From assembly GCA_958428365.1 (NCBI GenBank), contig CAUAFT010000011.1:1-64000 (forward strand): DNA of 64,000 bases, given 5' to 3'. Made by a program: the position numbers and the translations under genes. Positions 1 to 8,158 of the stretch are shown one piece after another (the stretch's first letter is position 1; the number at the start of each line of letters is the position of its first letter). The stretch is from an uncultured Lachnospiraceae bacterium. GTDB taxonomy: Bacteria; Bacillota; Clostridia; Lachnospirales; Lachnospiraceae. The notes under the pieces are model-generated. The model saw only the letters and a list, made by a program, of their open reading frames with translations, searched no databases and was not told the DNA's origin.

Positions 1-53
1 GTACGGTGGTGTGAGAGGTCGGGAAGTTTATTTAAACTTCCCTCCTACTCGAT
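1..53 (+). mobile_element. Group II intron, 3' end only
   Basis: The first seven bases (GTACGGT) match the 3' strand of a group II intron domain V. They are followed by a clear domain VI: GAGAGG and GGGAAGTTTA at 13-30 pair with AAACTTCCC, CCT and CTC at 34-50, leaving one adenosine at 47 unpaired. That bulged A lies six bases before the end of the CTACTCGAT motif, the usual branch-point geometry, so the intron-exon junction is placed after base 53. The rest of the intron, including any reverse transcriptase gene, is outside the window. The identification rests on recalled consensus and on the fold. Confidence 0.7.
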
Positions 54-99
54 TGGTATAGGAAATCCCAACGGAGATTCTTTTTTCTATTATTACATA

Positions 100-318
100 T
101 TACACATTTTCGAATTGTTTTACACAGCTTAGAAGGAATTTATAACGCAGCTGGATGGCATTCAGTTCATAGATGGAGCTGTCGATCAGATCCGGGTCTA
201 TGGCATGTTCAAAATTTGCATAGGCAATGTCCAGTTCCTGTTTTGTTTTTTTAATATCATCTAAAAGTAACGTATAATGCGGATCCGTCTTTCCCGCATC
301 CTTTGTCAGTAGGAACAT
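100..318 (-). CDS. DUF2508 (YaaL-like) family protein
   Basis: This 72-residue protein is predicted to be helical and soluble. The central motif DPDLIDSSIYELNAIQ and the flanking helices resemble the DUF2508/YaaL family, small proteins of unknown function that are common in Firmicutes. The start is supported by an AAGGATG ribosome binding site just upstream of the ATG at 318. It is transcribed away from the Tad operon. There is no catalytic motif, so no function is proposed. Confidence 0.75.
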   Translation of the reverse strand: MFLLTKDAGKTDPHYTLLLDDIKKTKQELDIAYANFEHAIDPDLIDSSIYELNAIQLRYKFLLSCVKQFENV

Positions 319-400
319 TCTATCACATCCTTTTTGGAATATACTTCCCTTTTTACTAAGTATAATCAGGAAAAATCCAAATTATACAAAAATTAGTAAT

Positions 401-463
401 CGTCTCAAAACCTGTTTTGTACGGTAAAAATGTTGAAAAACAGAGGGGTGAGACGCTTTTTTG
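401..463 (+). terminator. Terminator-like hairpin in the divergent intergenic region
   Basis: CGTCTCA at 401-407 pairs perfectly with TGAGACG at 449-455. The inner bases (CCTGTTTT against AAAACAG) extend the stem, and a run of six T follows at once. It sits between the divergent DUF2508 gene and the Tad operon. On the plus strand there is no upstream gene to terminate, so it may be an attenuator or the end of a short RNA. A TATAAT at 361-366 could be the -10 of such a transcript. Confidence 0.5.
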
Positions 464-591
464 TGTAAAAGACAAAAATAATTTTGTAAAAATTATACAA
501 TAGACAGGTGTTAAAATTTTCGATAGAATGCATTTACAAAAAGGAGGGATGACTTAGGAAAGTAAAATCAATCGTTCTGCTGTGCATTCTG

Positions 592-984
592 GTGGCGGCA
601 GCGATCTCGGATCTTTGTACCGGGAAGATCAGAAACCGGCTGATTCTTTTGGGGCTGATTCTGGGATTTATGATAACAGTTTATGAGAAGGGGTTGCGAT
701 CTATACCTCTTTGGTTCTTTCAAATATCTATTCCGGTAATCTTATTTTTTCTTGCGTTTCGCATCGGCGGTCTGGGAGCCGGCGATATCAAATTATTTTC
801 CGTGATAGCAGGTTTTTTGACGATAAAAGAATGGTGGATCTGTATTGTGGCAGCCTTTATTTCGGGGACGGTGGTCTGTGCGGTTAAGATTCTTTTTGCA
901 AAAAAGATGAGAGATCCTAACAGAATCCATTTTTCCATACCGATACTGGCGGGCTATCTCTATTATCTGGGGGTGATGAGCTGA
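592..984 (+). CDS. Prepilin peptidase, A24 family (TadV/CpaA-like)
   Basis: This integral membrane aspartyl protease would cleave and possibly N-methylate Flp-type prepilins. Both family motifs are visible: an early Asp in AAAISDLCTGKIRN, and GAGDIKL about 55 residues later (the GxGD site). It opens the Tad operon. The start is doubtful. GTG at 592 has no ribosome binding site and would remove part of the first membrane helix, whereas a strong AAGGAGGG at 541-547 points to a start near 553, where no standard start codon exists in this frame. The ATG at 549 reaches a stop after one further codon. Confidence 0.8.
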   Translation: MAAAISDLCTGKIRNRLILLGLILGFMITVYEKGLRSIPLWFFQISIPVILFFLAFRIGGLGAGDIKLFSVIAGFLTIKEWWICIVAAFISGTVVCAVKILFAKKMRDPNRIHFSIPILAGYLYYLGVMS

Positions 985-995
985 AAAAAATAAAA

Positions 996-2042
996 ATGGC
1001 GATCTGTGAAAGGGACGCTGATTATACGAGACGTCTTGGAGAATATCTTTCCAGACAAAAACAGGAGGATTTTGAGGTCTTCGGATTTTCCAGGGAGGAA
1101 GAATATCTGAGGGCGGAGCAGAAAGAAAATTTTAATATCCTATTGTTTGGAGAGGGATTTTTTGAAAAGTCCGGGGCGTATGAGAAAAAAGAGCATGTGA
1201 TCTATCTGAGTGAAGGGAGTGTTCCAAAGGGACAGGGGGATATTCCGGTATTGTTCAAATATCAGTCTGCGGATCATCTGCTTCGGGGGATCCACTATTG
1301 CATGGGAGAGCTTATGGAGGCGCCGGAGGAAAGAAAGATTTTTTCCGGGAAAAAAGAAGTCATCGCCATTTATTCTCCTGGAAATCACCGGATGCAGACG
1401 CCCTTTGCCTTAGCGGCAGCGGAGGAGTTATCCGGGAGGAAGAAGGTACTTTATCTGAATTTCAGCGTTTGCCATGGATTTTGTGAAAGTATGGGGATTG
1501 AAAAGGGAATGGATATGGGAGATCTGTTCTATCTGATCCGGGAGGGGGAGAGAGAATTTCTCGCGAAATTAAAGAGCAGCGTTTATACCGTTGGAAGCTT
1601 TTCCGTGATTCCGCCGCCGGAAAATCCCGAACATTATATGGAGTGGAAGAGGGAGGAGGTGGAGCGATTTTTCATCTGCCTTTTGGAAAAAACGGACTAT
1701 GAGGTACTGATCCTGGATCTGGGCTGTATGATCCCCGGATTTTTTCAGACCCTGGAACTTTGCAGCCGGATCTGGCTTTTGAAGGAGAACCGGAGCCGGA
1801 GAGATCTTGGATTGGAGGAATTGAAAAGACTCTTCCAAAAACGGAACGCAGGGCTGAATGAACGGGCGAAAGAGGTCTTTTTGCCAGGGGGACAGCCCTG
1901 GCGTGAGGATGGAAGATACCAGGTGGAGGAATTTTACATGGGGGAGATGGGAAGATGTGCGAGACGATTATTGGGGGAGGAGAGAGAATTTGGAAACAGA
2001 ACTGATACGCAGGCGTATTTTGGAAGAGATGGATTTGAATGA
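996..2042 (+). CDS. TadZ/CpaE-like pilus localisation protein with a degenerate P-loop
   Basis: The layout is that of CpaE/TadZ proteins: an N-terminal receiver-like fold (residues 1-110) and a ParA/MinD-like C-terminal half, which help place the Tad machine. The region that should carry the Walker A loop reads IAIYSPGNHRMQTPFAL, where GK-T is lost, so ATP hydrolysis is unlikely. TDYEVLILDLG resembles the Walker B strand. A CTG at 981, preceded by GGGGGTG, could be the true start and would overlap the upstream stop. The 3' end overlaps the CpaF start by about 50 bases, indicating translational coupling. Confidence 0.6.
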   Translation: MAICERDADYTRRLGEYLSRQKQEDFEVFGFSREEEYLRAEQKENFNILLFGEGFFEKSGAYEKKEHVIYLSEGSVPKGQGDIPVLFKYQSADHLLRGIHYCMGELMEAPEERKIFSGKKEVIAIYSPGNHRMQTPFALAAAEELSGRKKVLYLNFSVCHGFCESMGIEKGMDMGDLFYLIREGEREFLAKLKSSVYTVGSFSVIPPPENPEHYMEWKREEVERFFICLLEKTDYEVLILDLGCMIPGFFQTLELCSRIWLLKENRSRRDLGLEELKRLFQKRNAGLNERAKEVFLPGGQPWREDGRYQVEEFYMGEMGRCARRLLGEEREFGNRTDTQAYFGRDGFE

Positions 2043-3198
2043 AGAAAATGACGACGGGCAGTTGAAAGAGCGGATCGAGGAAAAGGTCTGGGAATATGCC
2101 AGGGAGCATCTGCTCTCTCTGGAAGAAGAGCAGAGGTATGTACAGGAAATTTTTTATTCCTTAAGAAAGCTGGATGTTCTGGAGGAGCTTTTGCAGGATG
2201 ATTCGGTAACAGAGATCATGGTGAATGGCTATCAGAAGATCTTTTATGAGCGGGGAGGCAGGCTTTTTGCCTGGGAGAAACAATTTCCGGGGAAGGAGAA
2301 GCTGGAGGATGTGATCCAGAAGATCGTGGCTAAAAATAACCGGGTGGTGAACGAGTCCATGCCCATTGCGGACGCAAGGCTGGAGGACGGCTCCCGTATC
2401 CACATTGTACTGGAGCCGGTGTCCATTGACGGTTCCTGTATTACCATCCGAAAATTCCCAAAGGAGCCCATGACCATGGAGAGACTGTTAGCGCTTGGAA
2501 CCTTGAATGCAGAGATGGCGGAGTTTTTAAAGAGGCTTGTGATAGCGGGCTATAACATCTTCATTTCCGGTGGAACCGGATCGGGAAAGACGACATTTTT
2601 AAATGCACTTTCCGGGTGTATCCCAAAGACGGAGCGGATCATCACCATCGAAGACTCGGCGGAGCTGCAGTTAAACGGTGTGGAGAATCTGATCCGATTG
2701 GAGACCCGCAATGCCAATGTCAGGGGTATGACGGAAATTACCATCCGAGATCTGATCCGGGCGGCGCTTCGGATGCGCCCGGATAGGATCATTGTAGGGG
2801 AGTGCCGCGGGGCGGAAGCCCTGGATATGCTTCAGGCGATGAACACCGGACACGACGGGAGCCTGAGCACCGGACATGCCAATTCCTGCGAGGACATGCT
2901 GCGCCGTCTGGAAACCATGGTTTTGATGGGGATGGAGCTGCCGCTTCCGGCAATCCGAAGCCAGATTGCCTCCGGGGTGGATATTCTGATCCATGTGGGC
3001 AGGATGCGGGACGGCTCCCGGAAACTTTTGAATATCACGGAGGTGACGGGATATGAGGAAGATCAGATCAGACTGCATCCAATCTGGAAGATTGCGGAAG
3101 AAAAAGGGGCGGGAAAGGCGGAGACAGGATGGAAATGCATCGGAGAATTGAAGGATACACAGAAGATGGAAAGGGCGGGATACGGGATTTTGGTGTAG
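1990..3198 (+). CDS. cpaF: CpaF/TadA secretion ATPase of the Tad pilus
   Basis: This is the cytoplasmic hexameric ATPase that powers Flp pilus assembly. Visible motifs are Walker A (SGGTGSGKTTFLNAL), the Asp-box region TIEDSAELQL, Walker B-like IIVGECRGAEALDML and the His-box region NTGHDGSLSTGHAN. I chose the TTG at 1990 because GGGGGAGG at 1973-1980 lies nine bases upstream, giving a protein of 402 residues. The frame is open further upstream, but that would add about 44 unlikely residues lying over the tadZ gene. Its end overlaps tadB. Confidence 0.92.
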   Translation: METELIRRRILEEMDLNEENDDGQLKERIEEKVWEYAREHLLSLEEEQRYVQEIFYSLRKLDVLEELLQDDSVTEIMVNGYQKIFYERGGRLFAWEKQFPGKEKLEDVIQKIVAKNNRVVNESMPIADARLEDGSRIHIVLEPVSIDGSCITIRKFPKEPMTMERLLALGTLNAEMAEFLKRLVIAGYNIFISGGTGSGKTTFLNALSGCIPKTERIITIEDSAELQLNGVENLIRLETRNANVRGMTEITIRDLIRAALRMRPDRIIVGECRGAEALDMLQAMNTGHDGSLSTGHANSCEDMLRRLETMVLMGMELPLPAIRSQIASGVDILIHVGRMRDGSRKLLNITEVTGYEEDQIRLHPIWKIAEEKGAGKAETGWKCIGELKDTQKMERAGYGILV

Positions 3199-3878
3199 CG
3201 CTGGGGCTGACGGCTCTGATTGCGAGACTCTTTTATAAGAGCTGGATTGCGCTATTGCTCTTTTTTCCAGTCTTTTATTTCTATCGGCGTTATAGAGAAA
3301 AAAAGAGGCGGGGGGAGGAAAAGCGAAGGCTTTTAAAGGAATTTCAGAGCTGTATGGAGATGGTATCCGCCAGTCTCCTGGCGGGGTATGCTCTGGAGAA
3401 TGCTTTTTCGGATGCTCAGAAGGAGCTGGAAATACTCTACGGCGCCCAGAGTCCCATGAGACTGGAATTGGAGAAAATCAACAGGCAGGTGTGTATGAAT
3501 CAGCCTCTGGAAAAAGTGTTCTGGGAGTTTGCCGCCACCTGTGAGGTGGAGGAGATTCGGAATTTTTCAGAGATTCTGACCTTTGCAAAGCGCAGCGGTG
3601 GAGATCTCGTAGAGATTATCCGGGGAACCGTGGAAAATATCGGGAGCAAGATTCAGATTGAAGAAGAGATTCAGACCATGATCGCAGAGAAGAAGCTGGA
3701 ACAAAAGGTGTTGAATGTGATGCCGCTGTTCTTGTTGGTCTATATGGATCTCACCTCGCCGGGGTATCTGGATATTCTCTATGGAAATATTTTGGGAGTT
3801 CTGTTTATGACCATCTGCCTGGCAGTCTATGCTGCGGCGATTATGATTTCGGAAAGGATGACGAGAATTGAAGTCTAA
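3129..3878 (+). CDS. TadB-like inner-membrane platform protein (T2SSF)
   Basis: This polytopic membrane protein belongs to the type II secretion system F family and should form the inner-membrane platform with TadC. Hydrophobic stretches lie near residues 23-50 and in the last 55 residues. The cytoplasmic domain between them contains FQSCMEMVSASLLAGYALENAF, typical of the family. The start is not certain: the ATGs at 3129 and 3135 both lie inside the end of cpaF, and either would couple translation. The end overlaps the TTG start of the next gene by 11 bases. Confidence 0.85.
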   Translation: MEMHRRIEGYTEDGKGGIRDFGVALGLTALIARLFYKSWIALLLFFPVFYFYRRYREKKRRGEEKRRLLKEFQSCMEMVSASLLAGYALENAFSDAQKELEILYGAQSPMRLELEKINRQVCMNQPLEKVFWEFAATCEVEEIRNFSEILTFAKRSGGDLVEIIRGTVENIGSKIQIEEEIQTMIAEKKLEQKVLNVMPLFLLVYMDLTSPGYLDILYGNILGVLFMTICLAVYAAAIMISERMTRIEV

Positions 3879-5052
3879 GGAAAAGAAGGTGGTTGCGGCG
3901 GTTCTGGGATCTCTTGTACTGTTGATTCTGTGGAAGGGCGCCCATTCGTCTGTAATCGAGGATGGAGGGATATCCAGGAAGGATCCGGGAGGGGGAGACA
4001 GGCAGGAGGCTTTGGAGGCTGAGGTAGAAGGGGAGACTTACGAGATGGAGGTGTCCGTAGGGGAAAGACAGTATACGGAAAAAGAGGCAAGGAAGTTGAT
4101 CGAAGCCGCAAAAAAGGAGGTTGACCGGACATTTCCCGGAGAAAACGCTTCTCTGAATCAGGTGAGAAAGCCGGTGGTTATGAAAGAAACTTACCAGGAT
4201 GGGGAGGTGGAAGCTGAGTGGAGTCTGGATACCTACGACATCATAGACGCGGAGGGAAACTTCATAAAGACTGATCTGGCGAAGGAGGGGGAACTCATCG
4301 GGGCAGGAGTACTTCTCTCCTGTGGGGACGTCAGGGAGGAGTACAGCTTTTCTTTTCAGGTCTATGCCCCGAAACTGAGCATGAAAGAACAGATCGCCGC
4401 AGCCCTGGAGCGGGAGGAAGAAGAGAGCAAAACGAAGAAAACCTTCACCCTGCCGGTAAAAATCGGGGGAAAGGAGATCGTGTGGCGGGAAAGATCCTCC
4501 CATCCCCTTCGATATATCCTTTTACTTGGCGTTGTTATGGCAGCGCTTTTGAAACTGCGGGGAGTTGAGGAGGAGAGGAAGAAAAAGAAGAAGCGGGAAG
4601 CGGAACTGTTATATTATTATCCGCAGCTTGTGACCACCCTTTCCCTGCTGTTGGGGGCGGGGATGACCGTGTCAAAGGCATGGGAGCGAATGGTAAGCCG
4701 CTACAGGGAGGGAAAGGAGGGGAGGAAAAATGAGGCATATGAGGAGATGTGCCATACCTGGAATGAGATCCAGGAGGGAGTGGGAGAGCGGAAAGCCTAT
4801 GAAAACTTTGGGATACGCTGTAACCTGCCCCAATATAAGAAGTTGTCGTCTCTGTTGACGCAGAATCTCAGGAAGGGAACGGCGGGGATGTCGGAGCTGT
4901 TGGCAAAAGAGGCTGAACTGGCGTTGGAACAGAGGAAGAACCTTGCGAAAAAACTGGGGGAGGAGGCGGGAACGAAGATGTTATTGCCCATGATGATGAT
5001 GTTGGCGCTGGTCATGGTCATCGTAATCGTACCGGCGGTTATTTCGTTTTAA
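3868..5052 (+). CDS. TadC-like T2SSF protein with an N-terminal extension
   Basis: The C-terminal half (about residue 240 on) resembles TadC: YYYPQLVTTLSLLLGAGMTV, then a helical domain and a last membrane helix MLLPMMMMLALVMVIVIVPAV. The N-terminal 210 residues are unusual. One membrane helix at residues 8-23 is followed by an acidic region and a mixed alpha/beta segment that probably lies outside the membrane, and a second helix at about 210-228 returns the chain. The TTG start at 3868 overlaps tadB and is preceded by GGAAAGGA. Confidence 0.8.
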   Translation: MKSKEKKVVAAVLGSLVLLILWKGAHSSVIEDGGISRKDPGGGDRQEALEAEVEGETYEMEVSVGERQYTEKEARKLIEAAKKEVDRTFPGENASLNQVRKPVVMKETYQDGEVEAEWSLDTYDIIDAEGNFIKTDLAKEGELIGAGVLLSCGDVREEYSFSFQVYAPKLSMKEQIAAALEREEEESKTKKTFTLPVKIGGKEIVWRERSSHPLRYILLLGVVMAALLKLRGVEEERKKKKKREAELLYYYPQLVTTLSLLLGAGMTVSKAWERMVSRYREGKEGRKNEAYEEMCHTWNEIQEGVGERKAYENFGIRCNLPQYKKLSSLLTQNLRKGTAGMSELLAKEAELALEQRKNLAKKLGEEAGTKMLLPMMMMLALVMVIVIVPAVISF

Positions 5053-5072
5053 TATGGAACAGGAGGATGAAG

Positions 5073-5240
5073 ATGAAAGGTTGGAAAGAATTTTTGTATG
5101 AAGAAGAGGGAATCGGGACGGTGGAGATGATCCTGATCTTAGTGGTGCTGATTGCTCTGGTGGCCATTTTTAAGAGTGAATTGAGCGGTTTAGTTACAGA
5201 TCTGTTCAAAGCACTTTCCAAAGATGCCAAAGCAATATAA
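5073..5240 (+). CDS. Flp1-like type IVb pilin, 55 aa
   Basis: This small pilin is the likely structural subunit of the pilus built by this operon. It has a short charged leader ending in EEEG, followed by IGTVEMILILVVLIALVAIF. That gives a prepilin cleavage site after Gly-15, Glu at mature position +5 and a hydrophobic helix, as in Flp pilins. AGGAGG at 5061-5066 sits six bases before the ATG at 5073, which is better than the ATG at 5067 that abuts it. The mature product would be about 40 residues. Confidence 0.88.
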   Translation: MKGWKEFLYEEEGIGTVEMILILVVLIALVAIFKSELSGLVTDLFKALSKDAKAI

Positions 5241-5251
5241 AAAGGGAAGCT

Positions 5252-6808
5252 ATGAGAAAGCTATATGGGAAAAAGGGAAGTATCACGGTCTTTCTGGCAT
5301 TGTTGTTAACGATGATCTCCTCCTTTTTGTTCGCTCTTTTGGAAACTGCCAGAGTGACAGGTCTGGACACCAGGACAGAGCTGGTGAGCGATATGGCGTT
5401 GGAGTCTGTCTTTGCGGAATATCAGCAGGACGTCTATAAAAACTATGGAGTGCTGCTCCTGGACGGAGCGTATGGCAGCAGTGACTTTCAGATGCAGAAG
5501 GTAGAAAAGAGATTGGAGGAGATGGCATGTATAAATCTCTGTTCCTCTGAGAACCAGACCAGAGAATTTTATCAGTTGGAGATCACGGGCTGTCAGATAA
5601 CGAAGTACCAGTTGGCGACAGATGAAAATGGAGATGTGTTCCGTCGCCTTGCTGCCGAGACCGCCAGGGAGGAAGCGGCAGTCCAGGCGGTGGAGAGCTT
5701 TGCAGATGAGATTCAGGAAAAGGAAAGACTGGAAGCTGAACATGGAACCGTGGAAGAATATCTGGATGCGGCGCAGAAGGCAGCAGAGGAGGCAGCGCAG
5801 AAGGCAGTCGAGGAAGCAGGACAGGAAAGGAGTGGAGAGAGTGAGCAGGAGGAAAGAGAAGCTGTCGGGGAGAACGAGCAGAAGGAAGCAGAGACAGAGA
5901 AAAATGGTGATACTGTCTCAAACCTGTCAGGGAATATAGAAAATCCGATAGACGAGGCGAAAAAGTGGAAAAAAAGAGCCGTTTTATCCATGGTCGTACA
6001 GGATGAGGCTGCTCTGTCGAACAAGGCAATATCCACTGAAAATTGTCTGCTCCACAGACAGAAGCAAGAGGGAAATCTCCATACGGAGGGAAAGATCTTA
6101 GATGAGTTATGGTTTTTAAAATATCTGGAAACCCATATGGGAACCTTTCAAAATCCAAAATCAAACCGTGTGTTAGACTATGAGATGGAATATGTTCTGA
6201 AGGGAAAAAGCTCAGACCGGGAGAATCTGGAGGGAGCGGTGAAAAGTTTAATCGCGATTAGAGAAATCTCCAATCTGGCTTTTCTGGCAAAAGATGCGGG
6301 AAAGCAGGCGGAGGCGGGAGAACTGGCGATGACGCTCATGGGCTGGACGGCGAATCCCGTCGCGATTTCCGCAGCAAAATGGGGAATTTTGGGGGCATGG
6401 GCATATACGGAGAGCATTCTGGACGTCCGCGCTCTGCTGGAAGGGCGGAAGATTTCATGGATGAAAAGTTCTGAGGAATGGACTTCAGGGATCGGAGAGA
6501 TGGGAGCGTCCATGGAGGGATATGCCATGGCGAAGGATTGTGTCCATGGATGGGATTACATGAAATATCTTCAGTTTCTGCTCTGTTTTGAGAAAGATAA
6601 CAAGGTGAATTACCGCTCTATGGATTTGATTGAAGCAAATACAAACATATTAGAAAGAGAAACCATACAGATGGACCATATGATCGTAACCTGTGAGGCA
6701 CGGATGAGCTATGAAACGCAGCCATTGTTCTGGAGTTATGTTGAACTTGGCGATCTGGGTTTGAATGGGTTCGACTTTGGATGGAATGGATCCTATACAT
6801 ATCTGTGA
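5252..6808 (+). CDS. DUF5702 Tad-associated membrane-anchored protein
   Basis: The N-terminus GSITVFLALLLTMISSFLFALLETAR is a single prepilin-like helix as found in TadE/TadG-type pseudopilins, and the motif LETARVTGLDTRTELVSDMALESVFAEYQ is characteristic of DUF5702 proteins. At 518 residues it is far larger than a pilin and should be mostly extracytoplasmic. A low-complexity Ala/Glu/Gln-rich coiled-coil segment covers about residues 155-225. The gene begins 11 bases after the pilin gene, so co-transcription is very likely. It may be a minor pilus component. Confidence 0.8.
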   Translation: MRKLYGKKGSITVFLALLLTMISSFLFALLETARVTGLDTRTELVSDMALESVFAEYQQDVYKNYGVLLLDGAYGSSDFQMQKVEKRLEEMACINLCSSENQTREFYQLEITGCQITKYQLATDENGDVFRRLAAETAREEAAVQAVESFADEIQEKERLEAEHGTVEEYLDAAQKAAEEAAQKAVEEAGQERSGESEQEEREAVGENEQKEAETEKNGDTVSNLSGNIENPIDEAKKWKKRAVLSMVVQDEAALSNKAISTENCLLHRQKQEGNLHTEGKILDELWFLKYLETHMGTFQNPKSNRVLDYEMEYVLKGKSSDRENLEGAVKSLIAIREISNLAFLAKDAGKQAEAGELAMTLMGWTANPVAISAAKWGILGAWAYTESILDVRALLEGRKISWMKSSEEWTSGIGEMGASMEGYAMAKDCVHGWDYMKYLQFLLCFEKDNKVNYRSMDLIEANTNILERETIQMDHMIVTCEARMSYETQPLFWSYVELGDLGLNGFDFGWNGSYTYL

Positions 6809-6855
6809 GTAGATTATGAGCGGATGGAGTAAAGAAAAAAGGCAGGTGTGGGAAT

Positions 6856-7719
6856 ATGTCTCTGTTTGCATACGAAAATAAAAGGAATCGTCATAAAAGC
6901 AGAAAACCTCTCTCTATAAGCAGCAAATGTGTTGGGAATGTAGTTCAAACAGAGGCATGTTCCTGTACCTGCTATAGAGCGAAAGCCTCCATAATGGCGG
7001 AAACTGCCGTGGCACTGCCCTTATTTGTGGGATTCATGGTATTTCTGATGTTTTACTTTCGGATCATGCAGGTTCAGACCGGGGTGGAGCAGGCGATGGC
7101 GTATACCGCCAGGGTGACGGCGGCATCCACGAAGGATATGGAGGAGGAGGTCTCCACTGCAAAGTTAAGACTGCTTCTCACAGCCAGACTAAAAAAGGAG
7201 GATGTGCCTTTAGAATACATAGACGGCGGAATGGGCGGGATATCCCTGTCCCGGTCGGACTACGGGGGAACGCAGATCTGTATTCATGCAAAGTATAAGA
7301 CGACCCTGCACATAGGCTTTTTTGGAAAGCTGTCACATCAGACGGAGCAGGAGGTCTCCGCGAGAAAATGGACGGGGAGGGTGAGGGATGCCGACGGAAA
7401 GGAAGAGGATTCCTATGTCTATGTGACCCAGACCGGAAAGGCGTATCACAGGACCAGGGACTGCGCCTATCTGGATCTGAGTATACGAAAGGCGTCCGCC
7501 TCCGAATTAAAAAATCTGCGCAATAAGAGCGGTGGAAAGTACAAAGCCTGTAGTTCCTGTTGTAAGAAAAATCAGGAAGCTTCGACTTATTACATTACGG
7601 ACTATGGGGGAACTTACCATCGCAGCCTGGATTGCAGCGGCTTAAAAAGGACGGTATATATGATTCCCCTGAATAAGGCGGGAAGCCGTCATGCATGTGC
7701 AAAATGCACAGGAGGATGA
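6856..7719 (+). CDS. TadE-like pseudopilin with paired Cys-rich C-terminal modules
   Basis: A TadE-type segment, KASIMAETAVALPLFVGFM, forms the membrane helix at about residues 35-65, with a Glu after the processing region. The C-terminal 100 residues contain two similar modules, each with YH-x(4)-C followed by a basic region and a CxxC pair (CSSC, then CAKC). They look like a duplicated metal-binding or disulfide module, which is unusual for TadE. The first 30 residues are basic and Cys-containing, so translation might start later. The stop lies directly before the next gene. Confidence 0.72.
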   Translation: MSLFAYENKRNRHKSRKPLSISSKCVGNVVQTEACSCTCYRAKASIMAETAVALPLFVGFMVFLMFYFRIMQVQTGVEQAMAYTARVTAASTKDMEEEVSTAKLRLLLTARLKKEDVPLEYIDGGMGGISLSRSDYGGTQICIHAKYKTTLHIGFFGKLSHQTEQEVSARKWTGRVRDADGKEEDSYVYVTQTGKAYHRTRDCAYLDLSIRKASASELKNLRNKSGGKYKACSSCCKKNQEASTYYITDYGGTYHRSLDCSGLKRTVYMIPLNKAGSRHACAKCTGG

Positions 7720-7720
7720 A

Positions 7721-8158
7721 ATGTTAAAGGAAAATATAATATTTGCATTTTTGACCATGTTTTCTGTGGAGGACATGAGAAAAAAGAGGATCAGCTTGTG
7801 GCTGGTGCTGGTGTTTCTGGCGGCGGGAATCATTTTTCAGGCCGTGACAGGAAAATTGACGTTTCTGGAAGTCTTGGGAGGGGCTTCTCTGGGAATATTT
7901 CTTTTGGGAATCAGCAGAGCGACTCATGAGGCAATGGGATATGGAGACGGACTGATCTTCCTTGCGACCGGTGTGTTTCTGGGAATCTGGGAGAACTTTC
8001 AACTCCTGTTCACCAGCCTGGTTATGGCGTGTATTTTTTCCGCGATACAGATGTTATTTCGGAAAAAGAGTGGAAAAGATGAGATGGCGTTTGTTCCCTT
8101 CATATGGATTTCCTATCTCGTTCATCTGGGAGGTGTTTATGTTGAAAAAATCATATAA
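7721..8158 (+). CDS. Second A24-family prepilin peptidase
   Basis: This 145-residue polytopic membrane protein has the two A24 aspartates in SVEDMRKKRIS and AMGYGDGLIFL (GxGD form). It is the second peptidase in the operon; one may process the Flp pilin and the other the TadE-like pseudopilins. GGAGG ahead of the ATG at 7721 supports this start over an upstream in-frame ATG at 7691 inside the preceding gene. The 3' end overlaps the next gene by 20 bases. Confidence 0.82.
   Translation: MLKENIIFAFLTMFSVEDMRKKRISLWLVLVFLAAGIIFQAVTGKLTFLEVLGGASLGIFLLGISRATHEAMGYGDGLIFLATGVFLGIWENFQLLFTSLVMACIFSAIQMLFRKKSGKDEMAFVPFIWISYLVHLGGVYVEKII

Noticed and set aside
319..540. A c-di-GMP (GEMM) riboswitch ahead of the pilus operon
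   Set aside because: The region has a terminator-like hairpin but none of the conserved GEMM bases could be recognised.
1672..2109. Open frames on the minus strand opposite the Tad, TadG-like and FlgL genes
   Set aside because: They mirror strongly coding plus-strand genes, have no ribosome binding sites, and their compositions are Pro/Ser-rich artefacts of the complementary codons.
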